Of a DNA stretch of 64,000 bases, positions 8,155 to 18,286 are shown piece after piece. The DNA is from Mycobacterium persicum (GTDB taxonomy: Bacteria > Actinomycetota > Actinomycetes > Mycobacteriales > Mycobacteriaceae): NCBI RefSeq assembly GCF_002086675.1, contig NZ_MVIF01000002.1:62001-126000 (forward strand), in the 5' to 3' direction. A program made the translations under genes and the position numbers. Position 1 is the stretch's first letter; each line of letters begins with the position of its first letter. Below the pieces are notes generated by a model. The model was not told where the DNA came from. It saw only the letters and a program-made list of their open reading frames with translations, and ran no database searches.

Positions 8155-9915
8155 ATGTCCCTCGTGACCACGACGCCGGCACTGTTGACCTCCGCGGCAA
8201 CGGATTTGACCGCTCTTGGGTCGAGCGTCGATGCGGCCAACGTCGCCGCGGCGGCCGCAACCATTGGGGTGCTAGCCCCAGCGGCCGACGAGGTATCGAC
8301 GGCGATCGCCGAGCTGTTGAGCGCGCACGCTCGAAGCTATCAAGCCGTGACCGCGCAAGCCGCGACGTTTCTCGAGGAATTCGTGGAATCGCTGACTGCG
8401 GGTGCTCGGGCCTACACATGTGCTGAGGCGGACATTGCGTCGTCGCTGCAGGATCTAGTCAGCGAAGCGAATGCGTCCACCCAGGCGTTCGGGCACTCGC
8501 TGGTCGACGGCGGCTCCGGCGTGGCGGCTCTCGGCGGCAGTGCGGCGACGTCGATACCCAAGGTGGCGGCTGCTCTTGCGCAAGATATAGCGCTGATTAT
8601 GGGCGGAAGTGGGACCCCGATCCCTGGTCAAAGCTATCTCGACAGCGTTTATGAGGCCTTCATCAAACCGCATACGCCGGGGGCGGTTCCCCAGAGCCTC
8701 GCCACCCCGGCAGCGCTATATCCGTACACCGGCGTCATGGACCTGATGTTTGACACGTCGGTGTCTCGTGGCGTCGCGATCCTGCACCAGGCGATTACTC
8801 AGCAGATCGGCGCCGGAAATCACGTCACCGTATTCGGGTACTCGCAGAGTGCCACCATATCGTCGTTGGAAATGCGGGCCTTGGCCGTCCTGGGGCCGAA
8901 CGCGCCGACGCCAGATCAGCTGTCTTTCGTGCTGTTCGGGAACCCCAACAGTCCCAACGGCGGCCTCTTTTCACGCTTCGCCGGGTTATTCGTGCCGAGC
9001 ATTGGACTGACATTCAGCGACGCAACCCCGGCCGATCTCTACCCAACCGCCGTATACACCGTCGAATACGACGGAATTGCCGATTTCCCACGATATCCGC
9101 TCAATTTGCTAGCCGACCTCAACGCCTTAGCCGGTATCTACTATCTGCATGGCACCATCCCGAGTCTCACCCCTGAGCAGCTCAGCGGCGCGATCCTACT
9201 ACCGACCGACGGCCCGACGATGACCAGCTACTACTTGGTTCGAACCCCTGACCTCCCGCTCTTGTACCCGCTGCGATCAATCCCGTTCATCGGGAACCCG
9301 CTGGCTGACCTGCTCCAGCCCAACTTGACTACGCTGGTGAACCTGGGTTACGGGGACCCGCGTTATGGCTATTCGACCACGCCGGCGAACGTGCCGACTC
9401 CGTTCGGACTGTTTCCCGACGTCAGCCCGCTGACCGTGCTCGACCTCCTCGTTGCCGGGACGCATCAGGGCATTGCCGATGCCGCGCACGAGCTGGCGTC
9501 GGCAGGTTTGCCATACCTTTCCCTATCGGGCGCGGTCGATGCGATGACGTTCAATTTTCCTGCCGGGACGCCCGGCGGCTTCCTGACGTATATCGACCTC
9601 GCCGAATTGCAGGCAGCGAATATCCATATTGCTGACACTCTCGGCAGGATGGCCGCTACCGGCTACGCAACGTTTCGTGCTACGGCCGACATGACGAGCG
9701 CCCTGGCGATCACGCTCCCGGCGTATAACCTCAACTTTTTCTTCGACGGGATTGAGCAATTCGCCGCCGGCGACCCTTTCGGGCTGGTTAACGCGGTTGG
9801 CTACCCCTTAGCGGCAAGCACCGGACTGTTCGTGCTCGGCGCCGGTGTCGAACTATTGGTCCTTGTGGATGCGACCGAGACGATCGCTTCCGAGTTCTCG
9901 GGGTCCGCGGCATGA
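8155..9915 (+). CDS. PE family protein with C-terminal serine-hydrolase (PE-PPE) domain
   Basis: This 586-residue protein starts at the ATG behind GGAGGAAG; an upstream in-frame extension lacks PE character. Residues 1-100 are a PE domain with the ESX secretion motif YTCAE (Y87, E91). A linker leads to an alpha/beta-hydrolase domain of the PE-PPE type starting near residue 155. The predicted triad is Ser230 in GYSQS, Asp306 in EYDGIADFP and His332 in YYLHG. Family members are cell-surface or secreted esterases active on acyl substrates; the natural lipid here is unknown. It is not the LipY type, which has a HSL-like lipase domain. There is no PPE partner on the same strand; the nearest PPE gene is divergent. 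Confidence 0.92.
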   Translation: MSLVTTTPALLTSAATDLTALGSSVDAANVAAAAATIGVLAPAADEVSTAIAELLSAHARSYQAVTAQAATFLEEFVESLTAGARAYTCAEADIASSLQDLVSEANASTQAFGHSLVDGGSGVAALGGSAATSIPKVAAALAQDIALIMGGSGTPIPGQSYLDSVYEAFIKPHTPGAVPQSLATPAALYPYTGVMDLMFDTSVSRGVAILHQAITQQIGAGNHVTVFGYSQSATISSLEMRALAVLGPNAPTPDQLSFVLFGNPNSPNGGLFSRFAGLFVPSIGLTFSDATPADLYPTAVYTVEYDGIADFPRYPLNLLADLNALAGIYYLHGTIPSLTPEQLSGAILLPTDGPTMTSYYLVRTPDLPLLYPLRSIPFIGNPLADLLQPNLTTLVNLGYGDPRYGYSTTPANVPTPFGLFPDVSPLTVLDLLVAGTHQGIADAAHELASAGLPYLSLSGAVDAMTFNFPAGTPGGFLTYIDLAELQAANIHIADTLGRMAATGYATFRATADMTSALAITLPAYNLNFFFDGIEQFAAGDPFGLVNAVGYPLAASTGLFVLGAGVELLVLVDATETIASEFSGSAA

Positions 9916-10146
9916 GTGGTCGAGCCGCTTCGGGACCGCCGGTGGACACCCGATGGCGCTGCTTGGCCAACTGCGATTCGGGAAGGCCGCGTCGCGTTGG
10001 CAAACAGCGCATCTGCCTGGCAACCGGCGTCGCCGGTCTGAGCCGAGATCGACAGCAAACGAAAATCACCGGAGGTGCACGATGGGGTCGAGCCGACCAC
10101 CAACTCAAGTCACGCCTGACACAAAAACAACAAGGGTCACAGCCAG

Positions 10147-10220
10147 TGCCCCCGGCACGACTCGAACGTGCGACCTAGGGATTAGAAGGCCCTTGCTCTA
10201 TCCACCTGAGCTACGGAGGC
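10147..10220 (-). tRNA. tRNA-Arg (anticodon TCT)
   Basis: Reading the minus strand gives a 74-nt cloverleaf: acceptor GCCTCCG paired with CGGGGGC, D-arm GCTC/GAGC, anticodon loop CTTCTAA with anticodon TCT, T-arm GCACG TTCGAGT CGTGC, and discriminator A. It decodes AGA, a rare codon in this GC-rich genome. CCA is not encoded. The anticodon stem AGGGC/TCCCT leaves a C-T mismatch at the loop-closing pair 31-39. It lies between the PE hydrolase gene and lipQ, on the opposite strand to both. Confidence 0.92.
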
Positions 10221-10395
10221 AATGCGCAGGTCAGTCTATCCAAACCTGGATTCAAGATCAGTCCCGGCGACACGACGGATCCGAAAAGTCTTCCGCTACG
10301 CCGAAAATCGGTTATGGTGTGAGCCTCGACACACGTACAACACCGGCCGGTAAGCGGCCGTTAACCGCAACGACGCGTGTGCCCGACGTCGAGGG

Positions 10396-11661
10396 GTGGG
10401 CTTTGTTATGTGCATGGCCAGTGTGACTTCGCGGTGCTCACGTGCTGGTGCCGAGGCGCTGCGGCAGGGAGCACAGCTCGCGGCAGACGCCAAAGACACC
10501 ATTCGGTCCGGTGCCGTGTTGCTTCGGGGTTCGCCGTTTGCGCTCGGCTGGGTCGCGGGTTGGGTGTCCACAGAGTTTCCCCTGCACGTATTGACCGGGC
10601 ATGCGCTGTCTCGGGTGACGCCCCCGGCGATCGGCCGATTCGGCACCGCCTGGGCGGCGCAGCGAGCGGACCTAGCGCTCACCGCGGCGCTCGAGGAGTC
10701 TTTTGGTCCGGACTTCCGTGACTTGGTGTCGCACCCGAGCGGGGATCCTTCCGCGTTCACCCGGCGGGGCAGCCTGCTGCCGTCGGGGCCTCGCCGCCGC
10801 TACGCGGCCCAGACCTCCGACATTTCCTACGGCCCAGGTGGTCGGGCGCATCTGCTCGACATCTGGCGGCGTCCCGACCTGGCGCCGGGGCGCCGTGCGC
10901 CGGTGCTGATCCAGGTTCCCGGGGGTGCGTGGACCGTCAACGGCAAACGCCCGCAGGCGTACACGTTGATGAGCCGGATGGTGGAACTGGGTTGGATCTG
11001 CGTGTCGATCAACTACAGCAAAAGCCCACGCTGCAGTTTCCCCGCACACGTCATCGACGTCAAAAGGGCCATCGCCTGGGTCCGCGAGAACATCGGTGAC
11101 TACGGTGGCGACTCCGACTTCATCGCCCTCACGGGCGGGTCAGCCGGCGCGCACCTGGCTTCCTTGGCGGCGCTCACTCCCAACGACCCGAGGTTTCAGC
11201 CCGGGTTCGAACATGCCGACACGACGGTTCAGGCGGTGGCACCGTATTACGGGGTATACGACTTCACCGACTTCGACAACATGCACGAGATGATGCTGCC
11301 GTTCCTCGAGCATTTCGTGATGAAGACCCGGTATTCCCAAGACCCGGAGCGCTTTACCTCGGCTTCACCGATTTCCTATGTGCACCGGGACGCGCCTCCG
11401 TTCTTCGTGCTGCACGGTGACAAAGATCCGCTGGCGCCGTGCGCGCAAGCACGGGCCTTCTGTGCGGCATTGCGCGGAGCGGGAGCCGGCACGGTGGCCT
11501 ACGCCGAGCTCGCCAATGCCCACCACGCTTTCGACATCACCCCGACGGTCCGATCCCGGCTCGCGGCCAATGCCGTCGCTGATTTCCTCGGGGTCGTGTA
11601 CGGTCGGCGGGCCAGCTCGATGCTGAGCACGTTGGCCCTGCAGGCGACTCCGGCCAGCTGA
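10396..11661 (+). CDS. lipQ: Carboxylesterase/lipase LipQ
   Basis: This 421-residue alpha/beta-hydrolase has the length recalled for LipQ (Rv2485c). The oxyanion region is PGGAW at about residue 176, the nucleophile is Ser249 in GGSAG, the acid is predicted as Asp344 in HGDKDPL and the base as His377 in NAHHAF. The first 130 residues are a family-specific N-terminal region with a hydrophobic stretch. The start could be GTG 10396, or ATG 10408, which sits better behind GAGGGGTGGG; the difference is four residues. It is likely an esterase on short or medium acyl chains. It leads a run of acyltransferase genes, which points to acylglycerol turnover, but co-transcription across the 206-bp gap is uncertain. 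Confidence 0.92.
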   Translation: MGFVMCMASVTSRCSRAGAEALRQGAQLAADAKDTIRSGAVLLRGSPFALGWVAGWVSTEFPLHVLTGHALSRVTPPAIGRFGTAWAAQRADLALTAALEESFGPDFRDLVSHPSGDPSAFTRRGSLLPSGPRRRYAAQTSDISYGPGGRAHLLDIWRRPDLAPGRRAPVLIQVPGGAWTVNGKRPQAYTLMSRMVELGWICVSINYSKSPRCSFPAHVIDVKRAIAWVRENIGDYGGDSDFIALTGGSAGAHLASLAALTPNDPRFQPGFEHADTTVQAVAPYYGVYDFTDFDNMHEMMLPFLEHFVMKTRYSQDPERFTSASPISYVHRDAPPFFVLHGDKDPLAPCAQARAFCAALRGAGAGTVAYAELANAHHAFDITPTVRSRLAANAVADFLGVVYGRRASSMLSTLALQATPAS

Positions 11662-11867
11662 ACTCACCGGCGCGAGCCGAACTCGTGCGCCACAAGAGGT
11701 CGCGCCGTGCGGGTCTCCGGGCACCCGAGCCGAGGTGTGGATCCTCACTTTCACCGCCGCTGCGACCGGACTAGCGTTGTGTCTGCATTTCGGTTGACGG
11801 TCTGACGCAGGAGGCTTGATGGCGGTGACAAGGTTGGCGCGTCGAGTTATCCAATCCTGGTGGGGTC

Positions 11868-13346
11868 GTGACCATGGCTGAGCCGGTCGAGGCCGCCGAA
11901 TTGTCCAACGACCTGGGACCGGTCGACTATTTGCTGCATCGCGGCGAAGCCAATCCGCGGACCCGTTCGGGGATCATGGCGCTGGAACTACTCGACGCCA
12001 CGCCGGACTGGGACCGTTTCCGGACCCGCTTCGAAAACGCCTCCCGGCGGGTGTTGCGGCTGCGGCAAAAGGTCGTGGTTCCGACGCTGCCGACCGCGTC
12101 GCCGCGTTGGGTGGTCGATCCCGACTTCAATCTCGACTTCCATGTACGTCGGGTGCGCGTCGCCGAACCCGGCACGCTGCGACAAGTTTTCGATCTCGCC
12201 GAGGTGATTCTGCAGTCGCCGCTGGACATCTCGCGGCCATTGTGGACAGCCACACTGGTCGAGGGCCTGGCCGATGGCAAGGCCGCGATGCTTCTTCATG
12301 TCAGCCACGCTGTCACCGACGGTGTCGGTGGTGTCGAGATGTTCGCTGAAATCTACGACTTGGAGCGGGAACCACCGCCGAGGCCGACGCCACCGCAACC
12401 CATTCCGCAGGATCTGTCGCCTAACGACTTGATGCGCGAGGGCATCAACCATTTACCCATGGCCATCGTCGGCGGCCTTTTGGGCGCGCTGTCCGGGGCG
12501 GTGTCGGTGGCCGGGCGAGCGGTTCTGGATCCCGTCTCCACGGTGTCCGGAATCGTGGGCTACGCGATGTCGGGCGTTCGGGTGTTGAACCGCGCCGCCG
12601 AGCCGTCGCCGCTGCTGCGGCGGCGTAGCCTGACCACCCGCACCGAGGCGATCGACATCCGGCTCTCCGAACTGCACCGGGCCGCCAAGGCAGGTGGCGG
12701 GTCGATCAACGACGCCTACCTCGCGGGCGTGTGCGGCGCGCTGCGGCGTTACCACGAGGCCCACGGCCTGCCGATCAGCACCTTGCCGATGGCGGTGCCG
12801 GTGAACTTGCGGGCCGAAGGCGCTTCAGCCGGCGGCAATCAATTCACGGGAGTCAACTTGGCGGCGCCCATCGGCACCGTCGATCCGGTGACCCGGATGA
12901 AGAAGATCCGTGCCCAGATGACGCAGCGCCGCGACGAGCCCGCGATGAACATCGTCGGGTCCATCGCGCCGGTGTTGAGCATCTTGCCCACAGCCGTCCT
13001 CGAAGGGATTACCGGCTCGGTGGTGGGTTCGGACGTGCAGGCCAGCAATGTCCCGGTCTACCCCGGCGACACCTTCGTCGCCGGTGCAAAGATATTGCGG
13101 CAGTACGGCATCGGCCCGCTGCCGGGTGTGGCCATGATGGTGGTCCTGATATCGCGGGGCGGCTGGTGCACCATCACCGCGCGCTACGACCGGGCATCCG
13201 TGCGAAACGACGACTTGTTCGCCCAGTGCCTGCTCGAGGGTTTCGACGAGATCTTGGCGCTGGCCGGTGAGCCCGCACCGCGGGCGATTCCGGCATCCTT
13301 CACCGCCCCGGCCGGTGCGGCGTCTCGTTCGGTGTCGGGCTCATGA
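11868..13346 (+). CDS. WS/DGAT-family acyltransferase (Rv2484c-like)
   Basis: This 492-residue protein belongs to the wax ester synthase/diacylglycerol acyltransferase family, which uses acyl-CoA to acylate diacylglycerol or alcohols. The active-site motif normally written HHxxxDG reads SHAVTDG here (second His about residue 147), so the first His is replaced while the catalytic second His and the DG are kept. The second conserved motif region is near NDAYLAGVCGALRRY, and PLSILPTAVLEG-like sequences follow near the C-terminus. The start is GTG 11868; an ATG two codons later is equally plausible. Its stop overlaps the plsC start (ATGA), indicating coupled expression with phospholipid and triacylglycerol assembly enzymes. 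Confidence 0.92.
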   Translation: MTMAEPVEAAELSNDLGPVDYLLHRGEANPRTRSGIMALELLDATPDWDRFRTRFENASRRVLRLRQKVVVPTLPTASPRWVVDPDFNLDFHVRRVRVAEPGTLRQVFDLAEVILQSPLDISRPLWTATLVEGLADGKAAMLLHVSHAVTDGVGGVEMFAEIYDLEREPPPRPTPPQPIPQDLSPNDLMREGINHLPMAIVGGLLGALSGAVSVAGRAVLDPVSTVSGIVGYAMSGVRVLNRAAEPSPLLRRRSLTTRTEAIDIRLSELHRAAKAGGGSINDAYLAGVCGALRRYHEAHGLPISTLPMAVPVNLRAEGASAGGNQFTGVNLAAPIGTVDPVTRMKKIRAQMTQRRDEPAMNIVGSIAPVLSILPTAVLEGITGSVVGSDVQASNVPVYPGDTFVAGAKILRQYGIGPLPGVAMMVVLISRGGWCTITARYDRASVRNDDLFAQCLLEGFDEILALAGEPAPRAIPASFTAPAGAASRSVSGS

Positions 13347-15121
13347 GCATGTCGCAATCTCAAGGCGAACAGCGCGAGACCGGCAAGCCTGGCGGCGACT
13401 TGCGGTTACCCGGATCGGTGGCCGAGATCATGGCCAGCGCTGCGGGGCCGAAGGTCGGCGCGTTTTTCGATCTCGACGGGACGTTGGTCGCGGGCTTTAC
13501 CGCCGTCATCCTCACCCAAGAACGGCTGCGCCGCCGCGATATGGGTGTCGGCGAGCTGCTCAGCATGGTCCAGGCCGGTCTGAACCATACGCTGGGACGC
13601 ATCGAGTTCGAGGATCTCATCATCAAGGCGTCTTCGGCGCTGCGGGGACGGCAGTTAAGCGATTTGGAGGAGATCGGTGAGCGGCTGTTTCACCAGCGGA
13701 TAGAGCCCCGGATCTATCCGGAAATGCGTGAGCTGGTTCGGGCCCATATGGCGCGTGGGCATACCGTGGTCCTGAGCTCCTCGGCGCTGACCATCCAGGT
13801 CGAACCGGTGGCCCGTTTCCTGGGCATCACCAACATGCTCACCAACAAGTTCGAGGTCAATGCAGACGGACTGCTTACCGGCGATGTGGTGCGGCCGATC
13901 TTGTGGGGGCCCGGCAAAGCCGCAGCGGTACAGCGTTTTGCGGCCGAACACGGCATCGACCTCAAGGACAGCTACTTCTACGCCGACGGGGACGAGGACG
14001 TCGCCCTGATGTACTTGGTCGGCAATCCGCGGCCGACCAACCCCGAAGGCAAGATGGCCGCCGTCGCCAAACGCCGCGGCTGGCCGATTCTGAAGTTCAA
14101 CAGCCGCGGCGGTGTGGGTCTGCGGCGGCAGCTGCGAACACTCGCCGGTTTCAGCACGATGTTCCCGGTCGCGGCCGGGGCGGTAGGCCTCGGTGTGCTG
14201 ACCGGTAGCCGGCGGCGTGGGGTGAACTTCTTCACTTCCAACTTCTCCCAGTTGTTGCTCGCCACCAGCGGCGTACACCTGAATGTGATCGGAAAGGAAA
14301 ACCTGACCGCCCAGCGTCCGGCGGTCTTTATCTTCAACCACCGCAACCAAGTTGACCCGGTTATCGCCGGAGCGCTGGTACGCGACAACTGGGTTGCGGT
14401 GGCCAAGAAGGAATTGCAGAACGACCCGATTATGGGCACCCTCGGCAAGCTACTGGACGGGGTGTTCATCGACCGCGACGACTCGGCGGCCGCGGTGGAG
14501 ACGCTGCACACCGTCGAGGACCGCGCCAGAAACGGGTTGTCGATCGTGATCGCGCCCGAGGGCACCCGGTTGGACACCACCGAAGTCGGGCCCTTCAAGA
14601 AGGGTCCCTTCCGGATCGCGATGGCGGCGGGAATCCCCATCGTGCCCATCGTGATTCGCAATGCCGAGATCGTCGCCTCGCGAAACTCCACGACGATCAA
14701 TCCCGGCACGGTCGACGTCGCGGTCTTTCCGCCGATCCCGGTCGACGACTGGTCTCTCGACACACTGCCGGACCGCATTGCCGAGGTGCGCCAGCTGTAT
14801 CTGGACACCCTGAAGAACTGGCCGGTCGACGAGCTGCCCGAAGTCGACTTGTCCGCAGAGCAAAAGGCGGCAAAGAAAGCACAGGCCGCGAAGAAGCAAC
14901 CGGCCAAGAAGGCCCCGGCCAGAAGCGCGGCGAAGAAGCAACCAGCCAAGAAGGCTCCGGCCAAGAGCGCTGCAAAGAAGGCCGCGAAGACCACATCGGG
15001 CAAAGCGAACCCCCGCCGTGAGTCGAAGATCGCCGTCACCGATGGTGAGATTCAACAGCCGGGCACTGACCAAGCCGATGCCCCCGAATCGTCGAGCTCT
15101 GGGCCCAAAGGACTGCCGTGA
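13343..15121 (+). CDS. plsC: HAD phosphatase/1-acylglycerol-3-phosphate acyltransferase fusion PlsC
   Basis: This 592-residue two-domain protein (Rv2483c-like) starts with ATG overlapping the previous stop. Residues about 35-260 are a HAD-family SerB-like phosphatase (nucleophile D43 in [18 protein letters not shown] near 213). Residues about 300-490 are an LPLAT acyltransferase with H333/D338 in NHRNQVDP and EGTR at 406-409. Residues about 507-560 form a lysine/alanine tail built of [15 protein letters not shown] repeats, like mycobacterial histone-H1-like tails. It would make phosphatidate from lysophosphatidate, and the fused phosphatase suggests coupling to a phosphomonoester step such as dephosphorylation, whose substrate is unknown. 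The final GTGA overlaps plsB2. Confidence 0.93.
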   Translation: MSMSQSQGEQRETGKPGGDLRLPGSVAEIMASAAGPKVGAFFDLDGTLVAGFTAVILTQERLRRRDMGVGELLSMVQAGLNHTLGRIEFEDLIIKASSALRGRQLSDLEEIGERLFHQRIEPRIYPEMRELVRAHMARGHTVVLSSSALTIQVEPVARFLGITNMLTNKFEVNADGLLTGDVVRPILWGPGKAAAVQRFAAEHGIDLKDSYFYADGDEDVALMYLVGNPRPTNPEGKMAAVAKRRGWPILKFNSRGGVGLRRQLRTLAGFSTMFPVAAGAVGLGVLTGSRRRGVNFFTSNFSQLLLATSGVHLNVIGKENLTAQRPAVFIFNHRNQVDPVIAGALVRDNWVAVAKKELQNDPIMGTLGKLLDGVFIDRDDSAAAVETLHTVEDRARNGLSIVIAPEGTRLDTTEVGPFKKGPFRIAMAAGIPIVPIVIRNAEIVASRNSTTINPGTVDVAVFPPIPVDDWSLDTLPDRIAEVRQLYLDTLKNWPVDELPEVDLSAEQKAAKKAQAAKKQPAKKAPARSAAKKQPAKKAPAKSAAKKAAKTTSGKANPRRESKIAVTDGEIQQPGTDQADAPESSSSGPKGLP

Positions 15122-17508
15122 CCAAACCGGTCGCCGACACCAGCGCAGTCCTCACGGCTGAAGACACGCTGGTGCTGGCTTCGATGGAGTCGCCGGTCGA
15201 GATGCAGCTGATCATGCGTTGGCTGGATGAACAGCGGACCCGTCATCCCGAGGCGAAATTCGACGTTCTGAGGCTGCCACCCCGCAATGCTCCACCGGCG
15301 GCGCTGACCGCACTCGCCGAGCAGCTCGGGTGCGGGCCCGAAGCTGACTCCGAATGTCTCGAGGACCGATCGATCGTGCCGGTGCGGGTGTTCTGGCTGC
15401 CGCCACCGGATCGCAGCAGAGTGGCCAAGGTGGCAGGGCTGCTTCCGGGCCGGGATCCTTACCACCCCAACGCACGTCAGCAGCGCCGCATCCTGCGCTC
15501 GGACCCACGGCGGGCCAGGGTGGTGGCCGGGGAGGCCGCCACGGTCTCCGAGTTGCGCCAACAGTGGCGAGACACCACCGTCGGCAACAACAAACGCGAT
15601 TTCGCCCAGTTCGTCACCCGAAGGGCAATCCTGGCGTTGGCACGTGCCGAATACCGGATCCTCGGGCCGCAATACAAGTCTCCGCGGCTGGTGAAGCCAG
15701 AGATGTTGGCGTCAGCGCGGTTTCGTGCCGGGCTGAAGCAAATACCCGGTGCCACCCTCGAAGAGGCCGGTAGAATTCTCGATGAACTGGCCACCGGTTG
15801 GAGTCAGGTGTCGGTAGACCTGATTTCCGTCCTGGGCAAGATGATCAGCCGCGGTTTCGATCCCGAATTCGACTATGACGAATACCAGGTCGCGGCCATG
15901 CGCTCCGCGCTGGAATCGCACCCGGCGGTCTTGCTGTTCTCCCACAGGTCTTATATCGATGGCGCGGTGATACCGGTGGCCATGCAGGACAACAGGTTAC
16001 CGCCGGTCCACATGTTCGGCGGCATCAACCTATCGTTCGGCGTGATGGGTCCCCTGATGCGTCGTTCGGGGATGATCTTCATCCGGCGCAATATCGGCGA
16101 TGATCCGCTGTACAAGTATGTGCTCAGGGAGTACGTCGGCTACGTCGTCGAGAAGCGCTTCAATCTGAGTTGGTCCATTGAAGGTACCCGGTCTCGCACC
16201 GGAAAGATGTTGCCGCCCAAGCTGGGACTGATGACCTATGTGGCCGACGCCTACCTTGACGGTCGCAGCGAAGATATTTTGCTGCAAGGGGTGTCGATCT
16301 GCTTCGACCAGTTGCACGAGATCGCCGAATACGCCGCCTACGCGCGCGGTGCGGAGAAGACGCCTGAGGGTTTCAGCTGGCTCTACCGGTTTATCAAGGC
16401 GCAGGGGGAGCGCAACTACGGCAAGATCTATGTCCGTTTCCCCGAAGCGGTTTCGATGCGACAGTATCTCGGCGAACCGAATGGTCCGCTGGCTGATGAC
16501 CCGGCCGCGAAACGGCTTGCGTTGCAAAAGATGACGTTTGAGGTGGCATGGCGGATCTTGCAGTCGACGCCGGTGACCGCGACCGGGCTGGTGTCTGCGT
16601 TGCTGCTTACTACCCGCGGGACCGCGCTGACGCTCGATCAGCTGCACCACACCCTGCAGGATTCACTTGACTACCTGGAGCGCAAGCAGACCCCGATGTC
16701 GACAAGTACGCTGCGGCTGCGTTCGCGCGAAGGAGTGCGCGCGGCGGTCGACGCATTGTCCAACGGACACCCGGTCACCCGGGTGGACAGCGGCCGGGAA
16801 GCGGTGTGGTACATAGCGCCCGACGATGAACTGGCGGCGGCGTTCTACCGGAACTCGGTTATCCATGCCTTCCTGGAGACTTCGATCGTCGAACTGGCGC
16901 TCGCCCATGCCCGGCACACCGACGGTGACCGCATGGCCGCTTTCTGGGACCAGGCGATGCGGTTGCGCGATCTGCTCAAATTTGACTTCTATTTCGCCGA
17001 TTCGGCAGCGTTTCGTGCCAACATCGCCGAAGAGATGGCCTGGCACCAAGGTTGGGAGAGCCAAGTCGCCGCCGGCGCCGACGGGATCGACGCGATCCTT
17101 TATGCCAAGCGGCCGTTGATGTCGGATGCGATGCTGCGGGTGTTCTTCGAGGCCTATGAGATTGTCGCCGACGTGTTGCGCGACGCTCCTGCTGATATCG
17201 GGCAGAAGGAACTGACCGAATTGGCGCTCGGGGTCGGCCGCCAGTACGTGGCCCAGTCGCGAGTGCGCAGCAGCGAGCCGGTGTCGACGCTGCTGTTCGC
17301 CACTGCGCGCCAGGTTGCCGTCGATCAGGACCTGATCGGGCCCGCTTCGGACCTGTTGGAACGCCGGATCGCCTTCCGGCGCGAACTGCGAAACATTCTG
17401 CACGACTTCGACTACGTCGAAAAGGTCGCGCGCAACAAGTTCATCGCCCGCGAGTTCCAAGCGCGTCGGGGACACGCCGAAGAGAAATCGTCGAGCACCG
17501 TCCAGTAG
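15118..17508 (+). CDS. plsB2: Glycerol-3-phosphate acyltransferase PlsB2
   Basis: This 796-residue protein starts with GTG overlapping the plsC stop. GPAT motifs are visible in order: HRSYIDG (H276, D281), the FIRRNIGDD block at about 320, [11 protein letters not shown] at about 350, and a proline-containing block further on. Its length fits PlsB2 (Rv2482c). It acylates glycerol-3-phosphate at the membrane, giving the lysophosphatidate used by PlsC encoded just upstream. Having both steps plus a WS/DGAT homologue in one overlapping operon (11868-17508) points to a glycerolipid assembly unit. Nothing in the reading frame is disrupted. Confidence 0.95.
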   Translation: MTKPVADTSAVLTAEDTLVLASMESPVEMQLIMRWLDEQRTRHPEAKFDVLRLPPRNAPPAALTALAEQLGCGPEADSECLEDRSIVPVRVFWLPPPDRSRVAKVAGLLPGRDPYHPNARQQRRILRSDPRRARVVAGEAATVSELRQQWRDTTVGNNKRDFAQFVTRRAILALARAEYRILGPQYKSPRLVKPEMLASARFRAGLKQIPGATLEEAGRILDELATGWSQVSVDLISVLGKMISRGFDPEFDYDEYQVAAMRSALESHPAVLLFSHRSYIDGAVIPVAMQDNRLPPVHMFGGINLSFGVMGPLMRRSGMIFIRRNIGDDPLYKYVLREYVGYVVEKRFNLSWSIEGTRSRTGKMLPPKLGLMTYVADAYLDGRSEDILLQGVSICFDQLHEIAEYAAYARGAEKTPEGFSWLYRFIKAQGERNYGKIYVRFPEAVSMRQYLGEPNGPLADDPAAKRLALQKMTFEVAWRILQSTPVTATGLVSALLLTTRGTALTLDQLHHTLQDSLDYLERKQTPMSTSTLRLRSREGVRAAVDALSNGHPVTRVDSGREAVWYIAPDDELAAAFYRNSVIHAFLETSIVELALAHARHTDGDRMAAFWDQAMRLRDLLKFDFYFADSAAFRANIAEEMAWHQGWESQVAAGADGIDAILYAKRPLMSDAMLRVFFEAYEIVADVLRDAPADIGQKELTELALGVGRQYVAQSRVRSSEPVSTLLFATARQVAVDQDLIGPASDLLERRIAFRRELRNILHDFDYVEKVARNKFIAREFQARRGHAEEKSSSTVQ

Positions 17509-17955
17509 CCGGCCGGGCGGCGACGCCGGGCCCTGCACAGGATCCGCGGGCGCAGTCCCATGTCGCGGCAATCGCAGCCGTCCCACAAGTTTGTCTCGCT
17601 TGGCTCAAATGAGTGCACACGGTCGGGGCTACGTCGCATTGGTCGCAACCGTCACCATGTGTTTCCTGCGTCGGTCGACTTGCGATGTGCCCCGCTCACC
17701 CGGGAATTCGTGGTGACCACGAATGTGGGGTTCAACGATATGCTCTTGCGCAGCCTTGGATAGCTGGCGCTGTTTTCGGCACACTTGGGCTCTGTTTTCG
17801 GCACGCCGATACCGCACCTTCACTCAAACCTCTCGTGGTAGTAGGCGTTCGGGGGATGTCGCACGTGCTCACCGTATCGGCTGTCATGTCGTCGTTTCGA
17901 GTGTGCAGTGACGGCTTTGGCTGTGTGTGTAGGGCGGTAACCGCCGCGATCGGCC

Positions 17956-18017
17956 GCCCTGACGGCACACTCGGCGCCGCCAGCGCACACTCGGCGCCCT
18001 GACGGCACACTCGGCGC
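17956..18017. repeat. 20-bp tandem repeat, three copies
   Basis: Copies start at 17956, 17976 and 17996. Copies one and three are identical (GCCCTGACGGCACACTCGGC); copy two differs at several positions but shares GCACACTCGGC. Two further bases GC complete the third copy. The core CACACTCGG also occurs near 61153 upstream of obg, so it may be a short dispersed motif in this genome. Confidence 0.85.
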
Positions 18018-18259
18018 ATCAGCAAGCGAATCCGCGATCAAAGGACTGTAGCGACCCGGTGCTGCGAATCGTGACTAACTCGGGTCGCAACTGTCCCACT
18101 GTTTGTGATCGGTTCTGACGTCTTGCCCGGCTACCGGCGACAAGTTAAGGCGCACAACGGAATTGTCGCTGATTGGGCACAACTCACCTAGCCGCCGGTG
18201 CCAAGCGGTGTAACTGGTGGCACTCGGGCCATGGCGAAAGCGGGGCTGCTGTCCCCCAG

Positions 18260-18286
18260 TTATCCCCAGTTCCGGCCTTTTCCACA
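18260..18286 (+). promoter_or_regulatory. Two DnaA-box-like 9-mers upstream of ssb homologue
   Basis: TTATCCCCA (18260-18268) and TTTTCCACA (18278-18286) each differ by one base from the consensus TTATCCACA, lie on the same strand 18 bp apart, and sit about 130-160 bp before a single-strand-binding protein gene. Binding by DnaA is inference; one-mismatch 9-mers can arise by chance. Confidence 0.35.

Noticed and set aside
9912..10178. 88-codon frame whose ATG overlaps the stop of the PE hydrolase gene
   Set aside because: It reads through antisense into the tRNA-Arg gene, has no recognisable domain, and the overlap alone is not enough.
13978..15039. Ala/Phe-rich membrane-like frame opposite the plsC tail
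   Set aside because: It is the antisense of the Lys/Ala repeat tail and has no independent start signal.
17613..18002. 129-codon plus-strand frame in the spacer after plsB2
   Set aside because: It runs into the 20-bp repeat, has no ribosome site, and reads as low-information sequence with many Cys and His.
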